64,000 nucleotides of DNA from CAZUZS01 sp964624795 (GTDB lineage Bacteria > Calditrichota > Calditrichia > RBG-13-44-9): the NCBI GenBank assembly GCA_964624795.1, contig CAZUZS010000018.1, positions 5,411-69,410 on the forward strand, read 5' to 3'. The notes beneath the pieces were generated by a model. It saw only the letters and a list, made by a program, of their open reading frames with translations. It had not been told where the DNA came from and did not search any database. The translations under genes were made by a program, and so were the position numbers. Positions within the stretch are counted from its first letter, which is position 1, and each line of letters starts with the position of its first letter. Positions 44,425-53,637 of this stretch are shown piece by piece.

Positions 44425-47265
44425 TTAAAACTCAAGTCGCATTCCAAGCCGAATAATTCTGGCGAGACCAAAATTTCCGGGATCCAGCTCACGGGCTTTG
44501 TAATCGCTGATAAAACCTTGGCCGTATGTCTGAATCGGTCCTTGAGCTTCTGTGGTGAGTAAATAAGCAGTATTGTCCGGTTCACCAGTCGAACCGTAAA
44601 CATCAATATAATTCCTGCGATTAAGCAAATTCTGTATCCACAAATATGGTACAATATTCATCCGTCCGAGGGTGAAAGATTTGTCTACCTTCATATCAAC
44701 CCGGAAAATGCCGCCGGCATAGGCAGAATTTACGTACTGAGTAAGGTTACCATAATTGGAAGTACCGGCCAATAAGTTTACGTAAGCCAATGGCGTATAG
44801 GGTCGGCCGCTTTCGTAAGATATGAGAAAATTTGCCCCGGCATTCTCAAAAAGCCTGAATCCAAGTAATTGAGGTCCCTGGTTTCTGCCGGCGCGAATAT
44901 CCAGGTTGGCGGTCAACGTATGCCGTTGATCAAAATTGAGCGGCGCAATGGTGCGCGGCGCTTCGTTGTGGCGGCTTCTGAAAACTGCTACAAATGCACC
45001 TGACTGTGAGGAACCGGTCCCCTCAGAGAGCGCCAACGTATAATCAACTTTTGCGCTAAATGGCCCTATGCGGCGCAGGTTGAAACTGAGGGCCAAACCT
45101 TTCACTGTGCCGAAGTCGGCGTTGAACGCGCCGATGGCTGATTTCTGGGATTGGCCATATCTGAACCATTGCATCTGCAGGTTGGTCAGTCCCTTAACAT
45201 TTTTATAATAAGCTGTTATATCCAAGCTGGCAATATTCTGGATCTGCTGTTTGAAGCCGAATTCATACTGGCTGGTGCTCTCCATGTGGAGATGTCCTAG
45301 GTTCTGGCCCTGTCCGTCCATGTTTTCCAGATCATCGAGGTTAATCCAGCTATCATAGAGGTCGGTAAATCTGGGAATCTGACGGAATACGCCGTACTGG
45401 GCATGAAATACGGTGCGTTCAGTCACCGGGTAGGCAAATCCGATACGTGGACTGACATAGCTTTCCGCCGGAGCTTTTTCAAAGTCATCGGGTGTTAATA
45501 CACCATCATTGCCCAGAACATTTGTCACGTCCTTAATGCGATTGAAATTGGGGTCAAAATAATCCCACCGGAAACCCAGGTTTAAGATAAAATCGGCAAA
45601 TTCGATTTTATCCTGGAAATAGGCAGCGCCCGTAATCGGCCTCTTGGGGCCGGCCTGCTCATAGGTGTCATTGGAAGTGTTCCGCATGGTTGTGCTATTG
45701 ATTTCGTTTCCATAAATATCGTAACCCCAAAAAGAATTCAGCGCATTGAAATACCGCTCTTCCATCGTACGGATATCTTTCTGCACAGAAAGCGTAACCG
45801 GGCTTATCCACCAGTAACGGACGATGTTTTGTTCCAGCATTCCACCCATTTCAATCAGATGCGACTTATACTGTTTGGTGAAATTTAAATCCCCACCGAG
45901 GGTTTGCACTTTGTATTTGTAGAATGAATTGGAAACCCTGCCGAAGGGAGCGAACACGTTGTTATCATCGACAAGCGAAGCCCGGCTGCCATCGCCGTTG
46001 GTCAGCGTTATGCCTACCGCCGCATTTGCCAGCGAATCGCCATAAGCCATCAGGTTATCGTACCAGAAACCGTCACCCTGCTGAAAATACTGATTCCGGT
46101 AGCGTACAGTCGCGTCCAGAAAGGCAGTTTTGCTAAATACCTGGGACAATCTGAGGGATGTTCCAATCACATCTTCTTCATTTCGGGGTATGTGCACCGC
46201 GTTCTGCTTCGCGTAAACATGCGTATAGGCCCGTCCATCCGTAAAAGAACCGTTTGCATTAATGGTGGCCTTCAGATTTCCAAAATAGCCATTCACTTTG
46301 CCGGTAAACCTGCGGGCAAGGGTTTTCATACCTGGGCGCACCATCTGATCGATACCAGCCGAAGGAATTATCACTCCAGATACCCTGGGCTGAGGATCAT
46401 CAGTCTGCATATATTCGAACGATCCAAAGAAATCGAGCCTTTTGAAGCCGGGATATACGGGCCCCCCTAAGGTAAAAGTCGATTGATCATAATTGTAGGC
46501 ATCAGTGTAATTGGATGTAACACCTTCGAGGGAACCAAAATATTTAGGGCTTCCTCCCTTGGTTACAATATTGATTATTCCAGACTGGGCGCTGCCGTAT
46601 TTGGCGCTAAACCCACCGAGTTGGGTCGAAATCTGTTCGACGGCTGCATCGGGAATGGTCCCTGCGGAATTTCCAAACAGGGCGTCATTGTAAGGAATTC
46701 CATCCACGATGAGCAGCGTTTCATTACCGCGGCCGCCTCTCACATTCAGAACGGCATTTCCGGCATCGCCGCCGCTACCGTCGGAGACAACCACACCGGC
46801 ATTAATCGCTACCACTTGGTTGATCCCTTTTACCGGGACTTTCTGAATCTGGTCTGCATCCAGCACTCTTACCGTGTTGGTGGCAGATGCTTCGAAGAAT
46901 GGGCGGTCGGCGGTGACAACAATCTGTTCACCAATATCAATGGCGCCCTCTTCCATCACCACGTCAAGACGTTTGGTAATATCCGGCACAATCCGGATTC
47001 CGTCATATTCAATGGTCTTGTAACCAACATAATCGAAGGTTACCTTGTAGGTACCGGCAGGCACATTTAATATGACATAGTACCCGTCCAGATCGGTGGA
47101 GGCACCCAGCAATGTCCCATCGAGTACGACATTGACACCCACCAGTGCTTCCCCGGAGTTTTTATCTTTTACAACGCCGGTCAGTTTACCGGTGGTTCCA
47201 CCAAATAACTGGGAGATACTAAAAACGAGAACAACTAAAGTGATGAAAAGTAATCGTTTCATCAT
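44425..47265 (-). CDS. TonB-dependent outer-membrane receptor (SusC-like)
   Basis: A 946-residue receptor importing large ligands across the outer membrane with energy from TonB/ExbBD. The signal peptide (about 1-22) is followed by a carboxypeptidase-regulatory-like domain (about 25-110, KLTGVVKDKNSGEALVGVNV). The plug domain spans about 125-245 (VLDADQIQKVPVKGINQVV; LNVRGGRGNETLLIVDGIP; AKYGSAQSGIINIVTKGG). The remaining 700 residues form the 22-strand barrel, ending in LGMRLEF. The start is supported by TGGAGGAATTC. First gene of the operon with the 1046-residue exported protein and the PorV-like barrel. The ligand is unknown; the layout recalls SusC/SusD pairs, though no SusD homologue is evident. 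Confidence 0.92.
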   Translation of the reverse strand: MMKRLLFITLVVLVFSISQLFGGTTGKLTGVVKDKNSGEALVGVNVVLDGTLLGASTDLDGYYVILNVPAGTYKVTFDYVGYKTIEYDGIRIVPDITKRLDVVMEEGAIDIGEQIVVTADRPFFEASATNTVRVLDADQIQKVPVKGINQVVAINAGVVVSDGSGGDAGNAVLNVRGGRGNETLLIVDGIPYNDALFGNSAGTIPDAAVEQISTQLGGFSAKYGSAQSGIINIVTKGGSPKYFGSLEGVTSNYTDAYNYDQSTFTLGGPVYPGFKRLDFFGSFEYMQTDDPQPRVSGVIIPSAGIDQMVRPGMKTLARRFTGKVNGYFGNLKATINANGSFTDGRAYTHVYAKQNAVHIPRNEEDVIGTSLRLSQVFSKTAFLDATVRYRNQYFQQGDGFWYDNLMAYGDSLANAAVGITLTNGDGSRASLVDDNNVFAPFGRVSNSFYKYKVQTLGGDLNFTKQYKSHLIEMGGMLEQNIVRYWWISPVTLSVQKDIRTMEERYFNALNSFWGYDIYGNEINSTTMRNTSNDTYEQAGPKRPITGAAYFQDKIEFADFILNLGFRWDYFDPNFNRIKDVTNVLGNDGVLTPDDFEKAPAESYVSPRIGFAYPVTERTVFHAQYGVFRQIPRFTDLYDSWINLDDLENMDGQGQNLGHLHMESTSQYEFGFKQQIQNIASLDITAYYKNVKGLTNLQMQWFRYGQSQKSAIGAFNADFGTVKGLALSFNLRRIGPFSAKVDYTLALSEGTGSSQSGAFVAVFRSRHNEAPRTIAPLNFDQRHTLTANLDIRAGRNQGPQLLGFRLFENAGANFLISYESGRPYTPLAYVNLLAGTSNYGNLTQYVNSAYAGGIFRVDMKVDKSFTLGRMNIVPYLWIQNLLNRRNYIDVYGSTGEPDNTAYLLTTEAQGPIQTYGQGFISDYKARELDPGNFGLARIIRLGMRLEF

Positions 47266-47629
47266 GAATTCCTCCAGTAAATAAAGACATTTAAATAATA
47301 ATTCCGTTTAATAACTGCGAAAACTAAGGTCTTCTCTATCTATATTAAAACAACTGTTTTTCTCAAAAGTATAAAGTTTTTCACTCCCTGTAATTTCCAA
47401 CTTTTCGTAATAAACTTGCAATTTAGTGTCAATCATGGAATTATTGCTGATATATCAAATGAAAAAGTGGTAGTCTGTGTGCAGGCAGCCCTGTGAATCA
47501 CTAATTTTCCATCCACACCTGAAAATATAAATGTTCATCGCACTTAATTAAAATCAAACATTTCGTTTTCCTTGATACTAAAAATTGACCGGCCAGATCT
47601 TAGCTGGCCGGTCAAAACAGAAAAAACAA
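47266..47629. other. Intergenic region upstream of the TonB receptor operon
   Basis: An AT-rich region. On the minus strand a perfect -35 box TTGACA (47432-47427) is followed 17 bases later by a poor -10 (TACGAA, 47409-47404), about 140 bases before the receptor gene. The terminator of the preceding gene lies at 47585-47615. No gene was recognised. Confidence 0.4.
47585..47615 (-). terminator. Intrinsic terminator of the T9SS cargo gene
   Basis: A perfect 12-bp stem, TTGACCGGCCAG (47585-47596) with CTGGCCGGTCAA (47604-47615), has a 7-base loop. On the minus strand it is followed by a short U run. It starts 15 bases after the stop at 47630. Confidence 0.9.
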
Positions 47630-49474
47630 CTATTTCATTAAGACCATCTTTTTGGTCATTGTAACATTGCCCGAAGTTAATTTATAGAAGTAGAGCCCGG
47701 AAGCCAGGTTGCTGCCATCGAACTTCACTTCATGCGGTCCAGCGGTCATTTTGCCGTTCACCAAAGTGGCGACTTTTTGTCCCACAGTGTTGTAAACATC
47801 CAGCATAACTTTTCCGGTTTGATTTAAATTAAAGGAAATGGTTGTGCTGGGATTGAACGGGTTCGGATAGTTCTGTGCCAGATTAAAGTTGTCGGCGATA
47901 TTGTGTTGGCCATTATCAATGCCAGTCCCCGGTTTCAACACTTTAACTCTCTCATATTCCCAAACGCAATCGGAAGGATCGTTACCGCCGTCAAAGAGAG
48001 AAGTGCCCGGATTGGTATCCCACATGTACATCAAATCCAGCACCAGCGAGTCACCAGCGGTATTGTAATAGAATTTCTTCGGAAGGTTGGGATAGACATC
48101 GGATTGGTTGGGCGTGCCGGCCACGAAGAACGGCTCGCTCCATGTGGCTCCGCCATCAGCAGAGTATGCGCCATAAATATCCGTCATGAAAATCTCGAAG
48201 CCACCGGCAGGGATTTGTGTGATAATGCCGCCTGCACCATCATCTTCCCATTGCTGCCAGACGCATACCAGATCCCCATTGGGGCCTTCGGAAAGTTGCG
48301 GATAGGCATTGCCCAGACCGTTGCCGGGACGGAAATCTGCCAGTGCAGCCTGGACGATCGGATCTGCTGGGCGTCCATGTGCCGCATCGGTCAATTCGAT
48401 CATCTTGTGATCGTTTTTATTCCAATAAAGAATGGGAAACATATCAATGGCAGTAGAAGTCACCGCGTTCACGACACCCTGCACGGCGCCAAACACGACA
48501 TGATAGTTGCCGTCTTCGGTATACATGCTGTTGGCCTGGTTGAAGTTTTCAATAATATATTGGCTGCTATCGAAAGCATTTACGCTGTCATCATACCAAA
48601 TCATGGTTTTTGTATACGTTGCGCCACCATCGGTGGTAGTCGCAATCCAGTCGGAACCGCCGGTTTGCGGCAGTTGAAGGGTCGCAGTAATGGTATCAGG
48701 TCCGAACAGATAGGAAAAAGTATTTCCAGTAGGATCGGTGGGATCAAATGTCGGCCAGGCTTCACCCATTCCGGCATCCGTGGTAACAGGATCTTGCGGG
48801 ACAAAGTTGTGGCCGGTCCAGGTGGCCATATAATCGTGAGAGATCATCACGGTATCGCCGCCCAGCCAGTTTGCATTGGCCAACTGGCCCATAAATACTA
48901 CATTGTCACCCAGGCGGGCAATTCCCGGGAACACGCCGCCGGTTCCAACATGTAAAATCTCAGAAAATGAGTACGCTGCTTCGCCGGCATCCTGGTACAC
49001 CCAGATGCCCCCGCCGTGGAGACTGGAAATCATTTCATCATCCCGGCCATTCAACACTCTGCCCCAGCCTGTTGCCTGAGTTTCAGTAATTGACTGGTTT
49101 CCAAAAAACAGGCCAAAACTTTCATCCCAGTAATCATAAGTGACATATCGTGGACCATTCTGATCCGGTTGTCTTTTCATGAACACAAAGTGGATACCAT
49201 CGGTGCCTGTGCCATAGGCATGAGCATTTGTCCGCCCCATGACATTATTGGTTGCATAATCATACCAAGTTGTGCCCAATTCGTTTGCGCTTTCGAGCGC
49301 CTCGGGGCTGTCATAGTCTTGGACATTATTCAATTTTTGTTGAAACAATGCTTCGTCTTCTGCCGTAACTTTATGCGCCCGGTATTGATGAATCTTGGCG
49401 GCAAAGATGGCAGAACTCAGAAACAACACAATGAAAATTGCAAGTGCGAATGCAGTAGAGAACTTCTTGAACAT
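47630..49474 (-). CDS. Secreted protein with beta-propeller-like body and T9SS-type sorting domain
   Basis: A 614-residue exported protein. The signal peptide spans about 1-25 (AIFIVLFLSSAIFAA). The body has sialidase/BNR-like repeats with Asp-box-type segments (SADGGATWSEPFF; TTDGGATYTKTMI), suggesting a beta-propeller, as in some glycan-binding or sialidase-type exoproteins. The C-terminus is a clear sorting domain (NYPNPFNPSTTISF, then LDVYNTVGQKVATLVNG, ending KKMVLMK). No catalytic residues can be assigned. The start at 49474 has an ideal AAAGGAGGAGTT upstream. Single-gene unit with its own terminator. Confidence 0.87.
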   Translation of the reverse strand: MFKKFSTAFALAIFIVLFLSSAIFAAKIHQYRAHKVTAEDEALFQQKLNNVQDYDSPEALESANELGTTWYDYATNNVMGRTNAHAYGTGTDGIHFVFMKRQPDQNGPRYVTYDYWDESFGLFFGNQSITETQATGWGRVLNGRDDEMISSLHGGGIWVYQDAGEAAYSFSEILHVGTGGVFPGIARLGDNVVFMGQLANANWLGGDTVMISHDYMATWTGHNFVPQDPVTTDAGMGEAWPTFDPTDPTGNTFSYLFGPDTITATLQLPQTGGSDWIATTTDGGATYTKTMIWYDDSVNAFDSSQYIIENFNQANSMYTEDGNYHVVFGAVQGVVNAVTSTAIDMFPILYWNKNDHKMIELTDAAHGRPADPIVQAALADFRPGNGLGNAYPQLSEGPNGDLVCVWQQWEDDGAGGIITQIPAGGFEIFMTDIYGAYSADGGATWSEPFFVAGTPNQSDVYPNLPKKFYYNTAGDSLVLDLMYMWDTNPGTSLFDGGNDPSDCVWEYERVKVLKPGTGIDNGQHNIADNFNLAQNYPNPFNPSTTISFNLNQTGKVMLDVYNTVGQKVATLVNGKMTAGPHEVKFDGSNLASGLYFYKLTSGNVTMTKKMVLMK

Positions 49475-49898
49475 AACTCCTCCTTTAATTAAGAGATAAA
49501 ATGAGATACTACATGCTAAAGCACAAAATGACAAACTCTTTTCTAACTCATAGGCGCTCCTCCCATTCGGTTAGAACGTTAATAGTTATCCGGAAAATTA
49601 ATTACAAAAACGATACCATCTGTGAAACATAATGAAATAAACTTATAAAATACAGCGCGTTGTGACAAATATTCGGTGAATTGCTCCGGGAGAAGAGGTT
49701 AGGAATTACCCATCGTAAGCGGAAATATATTTCCTATCAGAAGGAAGCTTCACATGAATGTGCGTCTTATTTTCTTTTAAAGAAAAGTTTTAAACCATTA
49801 GCAAACTATATATTTATCTCCATTTTAAAGACACCAGTAAATGAGATTATATATAAAAAAAATATTTTTTGCAAGATATAAAATAATTTTTGAAAGAG
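49475..49898. other. AT-rich intergenic region
   Basis: There are 424 bases between the PilZ gene end and the start of the T9SS cargo gene, both on the minus strand. It is very AT-rich at 49750-49900, where A/T tracts could end the PilZ operon, though no GC stem is present. I found no convincing gene; short plus-strand frames lack binding sites. Confidence 0.45.
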
Positions 49899-50243
49899 CT
49901 ATCGGGGTTGGCTTAGAATTTCCGGGTAAAACCTGGCCAGTTTTTCCAGTTTCGCTGAATCAATATGTACAAACTCAATGCCAATTCGGTATTCGTTATC
50001 TTCCATTTTCTCAATATGCCGCACACGCCCGTCAATATCTACAACTTCATTACCGACCGCAATGTGTATTTGAATCGCGGCATCCTGCGGGAAAGCAGTA
50101 CGGTCTTGCATTTGAACACCCTTCTGACTTAAATCCCGGCTAAGGGCCATTCCCGACAACACCGTTTCCCCCTTCTCATCTTTCAGATCATACGAAATAA
50201 AATGTTGCGCTTCCACCCGGGATGATTTTCGTAAGTTTTCCAT
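49899..50243 (-). CDS. PilZ-domain protein (cyclic di-GMP receptor)
   Basis: A 114-residue single-domain protein. Both parts of the PilZ signature are visible: RKSSR (residues 5-9, the RxxxR switch) and SRDLSQKG (36-42, the D/NxSxxG motif), with beta-barrel strands VDIDGRVRHIEKM and YRIGIEFVHI. PilZ domains bind cyclic di-GMP and switch partner proteins in motility or polysaccharide export. Its ATG overlaps the stop of the preceding unknown gene (TAATG), so it is translationally coupled into the operon TPR lipoprotein, ManC, unknown, PilZ. That context suggests control of GDP-mannose-dependent surface polysaccharide; this is inference. Confidence 0.9.
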   Translation of the reverse strand: MENLRKSSRVEAQHFISYDLKDEKGETVLSGMALSRDLSQKGVQMQDRTAFPQDAAIQIHIAVGNEVVDIDGRVRHIEKMEDNEYRIGIEFVHIDSAKLEKLARFYPEILSQPR

Positions 50244-50569
50244 TATTCTTTTCCTGTAATGAATTCATTTTCTTCCAACAGATCTCTTATTCGCGGAGCG
50301 AGATAGATATTTTTTAAATCCATACGCTTTAATTTCATGGTTAAAAGATCAATGTTTTGTTCAAGCAGATGATTCTTGTTGAGGAAAAAAAACTGCTGGT
50401 CACCCACTACGCAATATCCGCCATTAAAATGGCCCGGTTCAATCCTGATTTCTACACCCAGTTTCTTTAGTGTTTCACATAATTCATCGAACAAAGCCTG
50501 CTCTTCGGGGTCTATTTTCAGCACCCGCTTTTTTCGTTTTCTGACTTTAGATGAATTCATCCATTCCAC
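50243..50569 (-). CDS. Small protein of unknown function in the manC operon
   Basis: A 108-residue protein, unrecognised. It has a very basic N-terminus (SKVRKRKKR), then a helical segment (DPEEQALFDELCETLKKLG), a strand-rich core (EIRIEPGHFNGGYCVVGDQQFFFLNKN) and a final helix ending FITGKE. It is cytoplasmic by composition. The start overlaps the 3' end of manC by 23 bases (or 14, if the ATG at 50560 is used), and its stop overlaps the PilZ start. This tight packing marks it as a real coupled gene. The conserved-looking fold and neighbours suggest a regulatory partner of the PilZ protein or ManC, but there is no direct evidence. Confidence 0.75.
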   Translation of the reverse strand: MEWMNSSKVRKRKKRVLKIDPEEQALFDELCETLKKLGVEIRIEPGHFNGGYCVVGDQQFFFLNKNHLLEQNIDLLTMKLKRMDLKNIYLAPRIRDLLEENEFITGKE

Positions 50570-51626
50570 TCTTTTTTAGCTGTTCCACTACTTCTTTTAC
50601 ATCCTGGCTTCTATTTTTTTTGCATATCAGTAAGGCGTCTTTCGTTTCAACGACAACCAGGTTACGGACGCCCACCAACGCCACCAGTCTTTCCGGAACA
50701 AAAACATAATTCTCCCCGGAGTCCACCTCTACAATTTCTTTATATTCGCCGGCATTTTTTGATTTGTCCTTGGGAGCAATCTCCCAAACCACCTCCCAAC
50801 TCCCCACGTCGTTCCATCCCATATCGGTAGGAATAACATAAACGTTCTGCGCTGTTTGCATAACGCCATAATCAATCGAAATGCCCCTGATCCGCCGATA
50901 GACATCTTCAACAACAGAGTAATAATCACTTTTCCCTAAATGTCTCTTAATCTCCGATAATCCCTCTGAGAGTTCCGGCAATTTCTCTTCTATTTCTTTA
51001 AGAATCGCGGATGCCTTCCAGATAAACATTCCGCTGTTCCAGTAAAAACCGCCGCTTTCCAAAAAACGGATTGCCGTTTCCCGGTTTGGTTTCTCGGCAA
51101 ATGTTTTAACCCGGTATACACCATGACCATCATATTCTCTTACGTTTTCGCCCCGCTGGATGTAACCATAACCGCTCGCAGGATTGGTAGGTGTAATGCC
51201 GAGCGTAACCAGTCCCCCGGACTCCGCGGCAAACCGGAGCGCGTGCTGCAATACATGCTGAAATTCCTCGACATTGACAATCAGGTGGTCCGCCGGCAGA
51301 ACAAGCATCATTCCATCCGCATCGATCTGCCGGATGAGCATTGCGGCAAGACCAATGCATGGGGCAGTATTACGACCGAAAGGCTCAAGAACAAAATTTC
51401 CATCTCTCAGTTGCGGAAGCTGATTATGAATGATTTCCTTTTGATCAATATTGGTAACCACAAAGATGTTGGCGGGATCGACCAAACCTTCCAGTCGTTT
51501 ATATGTGGCTTGAATCATGGTTTCGTGGTCGATGATGTTGAGCACCTGTTTGGGATTTTTTGCCCGGCTGCGGGGCCAAAAGCGGGTTCCCACTCCACCG
51601 GCCATTAGTGCAGCAAATATTTTCAA
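50547..51626 (-). CDS. manC: Mannose-1-phosphate guanylyltransferase
   Basis: It makes GDP-mannose from mannose 1-phosphate and GTP. The nucleotidyltransferase signature ALMAGGVGTRFWPRSRAKNPKQ opens the protein. Next are FGRNTAPCIGLAA, the VLPADHLI metal site, VKTFAEKPN, and the FYWNSGMFIWKA and DYGVMQ blocks. At about 359 residues it lacks the C-terminal isomerase domain, so it is monofunctional. The start at the TTG 51626, four bases after the TPR gene stop and behind GGGGAGCAATAAG, fits the family N-terminus. An ATG at 51656 with AGGAG upstream would add ten atypical residues. With the phosphomannomutase at 8-9.4 kb it completes a GDP-mannose route. Confidence 0.92.
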   Translation of the reverse strand: MKIFAALMAGGVGTRFWPRSRAKNPKQVLNIIDHETMIQATYKRLEGLVDPANIFVVTNIDQKEIIHNQLPQLRDGNFVLEPFGRNTAPCIGLAAMLIRQIDADGMMLVLPADHLIVNVEEFQHVLQHALRFAAESGGLVTLGITPTNPASGYGYIQRGENVREYDGHGVYRVKTFAEKPNRETAIRFLESGGFYWNSGMFIWKASAILKEIEEKLPELSEGLSEIKRHLGKSDYYSVVEDVYRRIRGISIDYGVMQTAQNVYVIPTDMGWNDVGSWEVVWEIAPKDKSKNAGEYKEIVEVDSGENYVFVPERLVALVGVRNLVVVETKDALLICKKNRSQDVKEVVEQLKKSGMDEFI

Positions 51627-51627
51627 C

Positions 51628-52587
51628 TTATTGCTCCCCTTTCTGTGAATTGCCATACAGAAGCTCCTGGTATTCCTGAATTCTCTCCACTACCAGACTA
51701 TTGGACGGATCCAACCGACGCAGAGCGCTTAAAATCTCCCGCGCAGAAACGTAATCCCTTTTGTGGACATAAGTATCTACAAGGTTTGCCATTGCTACGA
51801 GATAAGTCGGACGAAGTCGAATGGCTTTTTGATAATGCGCAATGGCCTTGTCGTACTCGCCAATCGCATCCAGGATGTACCCGGCGTTATTATGTCCGGG
51901 AGGATAATCGGGATTCTTGTCCAGCGCCTTCTTAATGCAATACACCGCGCTATCCGTATTACCATAATAATAGTAGGCCACACCCAGGTTATTCCAGGCA
52001 TCCACGTAATTGGAGTCGATTTGCAGCGCCCGCCGGTAGTTACGGATTTTTAGCTCCAGGCTGTCCATTTTCGCAGCTTTCTCCACCAGCTCAAATGCGC
52101 CGATCTTTAGCCTGCCCTGCAGAATGTCGGCGGTCTTGGAGCGGTTCAGGCGCGCCTGCTCATAATTCGGATTGACTTTTAGCGAATGGTCGAAATATGG
52201 AAGTGCTTTGGCATATTCACTTTTCAGGAAATACATGTAGCCCAAATTGTTCCAAGCCTCGAAGTAGCCGGAATCGATTTTTACCGCTTCGGAAAACGAA
52301 AAAATGGCGCTGTCCAGCTTGCCTATTTTGTGATAGGCAAGACCCACGAAGTTATGGACTTCCGCATCGCCTGGAATAATTGCAAGCGCCTTTTCCCAGC
52401 GGGATACGGCTTGCCGGTATTTGTCATTCTTGTAGAAATCAATACCATCATCCACATAATTTTCAGCCACAACTTCCGGAGATACCGGCGATTCAGCGCT
52501 TCCCGAAGGTGCTTTCTTCTTCATAAATGGCGAACACCCGGCGACCAGAAGAAAAAAGCCAATTACTAAAGTAAGATTTCTTTTCAT
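51628..52587 (-). CDS. TPR-repeat lipoprotein
   Basis: A 319-residue protein with a perfect lipoprotein signal (VAGC, Cys18). It has at least six tetratricopeptide units between about residues 50 and 280 (for example GDAEVHNFVGLAYHKIGKLD, YFEAWNNLGYMYFLKSEYA, YVDAWNNLGVAYYYYGNTD). TPR superhelices mediate protein-protein contacts; as an outer-membrane lipoprotein it may scaffold an export or envelope complex. First gene of the operon with manC, the small unknown and PilZ, separated from manC by one base. The link to polysaccharide export is contextual. Confidence 0.88.
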   Translation of the reverse strand: MKRNLTLVIGFFLLVAGCSPFMKKKAPSGSAESPVSPEVVAENYVDDGIDFYKNDKYRQAVSRWEKALAIIPGDAEVHNFVGLAYHKIGKLDSAIFSFSEAVKIDSGYFEAWNNLGYMYFLKSEYAKALPYFDHSLKVNPNYEQARLNRSKTADILQGRLKIGAFELVEKAAKMDSLELKIRNYRRALQIDSNYVDAWNNLGVAYYYYGNTDSAVYCIKKALDKNPDYPPGHNNAGYILDAIGEYDKAIAHYQKAIRLRPTYLVAMANLVDTYVHKRDYVSAREILSALRRLDPSNSLVVERIQEYQELLYGNSQKGEQ

Positions 52588-52897
52588 GATCTGTCAGTTT
52601 TTGAAGAAATATATTATCTTTGCCAGCAATTTTCAAGTTTATTATGCAGCGATCTGCAAACGCCCGCTTCCGCATGGTAAGACGATATGTTCGTTGTTCA
52701 TTCCGGACAAGGCAAATAGGGCACAAGTCGCCGAACCCAGACCAAAAACACCATGATATTAATTCCCCGGCGCAATCATTTCGGTAATGTTTTGCCAGGC
52801 TTCCTGTTGTCCGAAAACAAACGAAACTGCCCAGCCCCCCTTGAGAAACCAGCATTTTCCGGCAAAGGAAGCTGAACCAGGCACAGCACAATCTCCG
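52588..52897. other. Intergenic region with a possible short gene
   Basis: This lies between the TPR lipoprotein start and the UPF0316 gene end, both minus strand. Apart from the possible 41-codon reading frame at 52759-52884, nothing was recognised. Promoter elements for the manC operon should be here but were not assigned. Confidence 0.4.
52759..52884 (-). CDS. Possible 41-residue protein (uncertain)
   Basis: A GTG-started frame directly after the UPF0316 gene, with GGAG eight bases upstream. The predicted peptide (GKCWFLKGGWAVSFVFGQQE, ending ITEMIAPGN) is rich in Trp and Phe, with a natural-looking ending. No homology is known to me. It may be a chance frame or the remnant of a larger gene. 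Confidence 0.25.
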   Translation of the reverse strand: MPGSASFAGKCWFLKGGWAVSFVFGQQEAWQNITEMIAPGN

Positions 52898-53500
52898 CTA
52901 TTTGCCTTTTCTCACAAAGCTAAATAACCCCCCAAATAGCCTTTGGGAAGCCGGTAACTGATCCGGATAAATTCCCTCATTAGCCATGCGAATATCTTCC
53001 ACAGAAAAAAATGCTTTCGGATTATGTTTCCGCACAATCGAAACAATTTTCTCAAAATCTTTTCTTTTAATGATGGTAAATATTACTTTTACCTCGCCGG
53101 TGGTTCCCTGCCCGTTCACCACGGTTATTCCATATCCTTCATCTTTTAAATTATCGATGAGGCCCCATGCCTCTCTGCGCGTGATGATGCGAACCACTTG
53201 CATGCCGATGGCAAGTTTGTGTTCGATATACATTCCGACAAAATTGCCGCTGGCAAAGCCTGCTGCATATGCCAGGTAGCAGGCAATATTGCTTAAATTC
53301 TGAAAAATCTGGCCGATCGCCAGGAGCCAGACCAATATTTCAAAAAAACCAAGCACCGGCGCCAGGTATTTTTTGCCGCGTGAAATATAGACAATTCGCA
53401 TGGTACCTATCGAGACATCGACCACCCGCGCCAGAAATATGAGAATGGGCAAAACGAGCCATCGAAAAATATCAGATTGAAAAAACAATGGATCAAACAT
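52898..53500 (-). CDS. UPF0316 (DUF2179/DUF5698) family membrane protein
   Basis: A 200-residue protein with three transmembrane helices (about 14-33, 45-66 and 70-90) carrying the family segment LARVVDVSIGTMRIVYISRGKKYLAP. A cytoplasmic C-terminal DUF2179 domain follows (GYGITVVNGQGTTGEVKVIFTIIKRKD, then IVRKHNPKAFFSVEDIR). Homologues such as YebE-type proteins are widespread and of unknown function; the DUF2179 part is shared with YitT-type transporters and may bind a nucleotide. The final residues after PDQLPASQRLF look variable. It stands as a single gene upstream of the TPR/manC operon. Confidence 0.9.
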   Translation of the reverse strand: MFDPLFFQSDIFRWLVLPILIFLARVVDVSIGTMRIVYISRGKKYLAPVLGFFEILVWLLAIGQIFQNLSNIACYLAYAAGFASGNFVGMYIEHKLAIGMQVVRIITRREAWGLIDNLKDEGYGITVVNGQGTTGEVKVIFTIIKRKDFEKIVSIVRKHNPKAFFSVEDIRMANEGIYPDQLPASQRLFGGLFSFVRKGK

Positions 53501-53637
53501 AGATTAACAGAAAAACCATTTTAGAACAATTATTTTATTAGCCGGAGAATTCAGCCAGACGACCAGCCTTAAAATCACCCGGGACTAATTTGTAATATTT
53601 TGATAGCTGCCATTTGAAGCCAGAACTCGTCACCCGA

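Noticed and set aside
47903..48955. Plus-strand frame of 350 codons
   Set aside because: Antisense to the T9SS cargo gene, with random-looking composition and no start signals.
52493..52891. Minus-strand frame of 132 codons
   Set aside because: It overlaps the start of the TPR lipoprotein in another frame, is Cys/Arg-rich without resemblance, and lacks a binding site.
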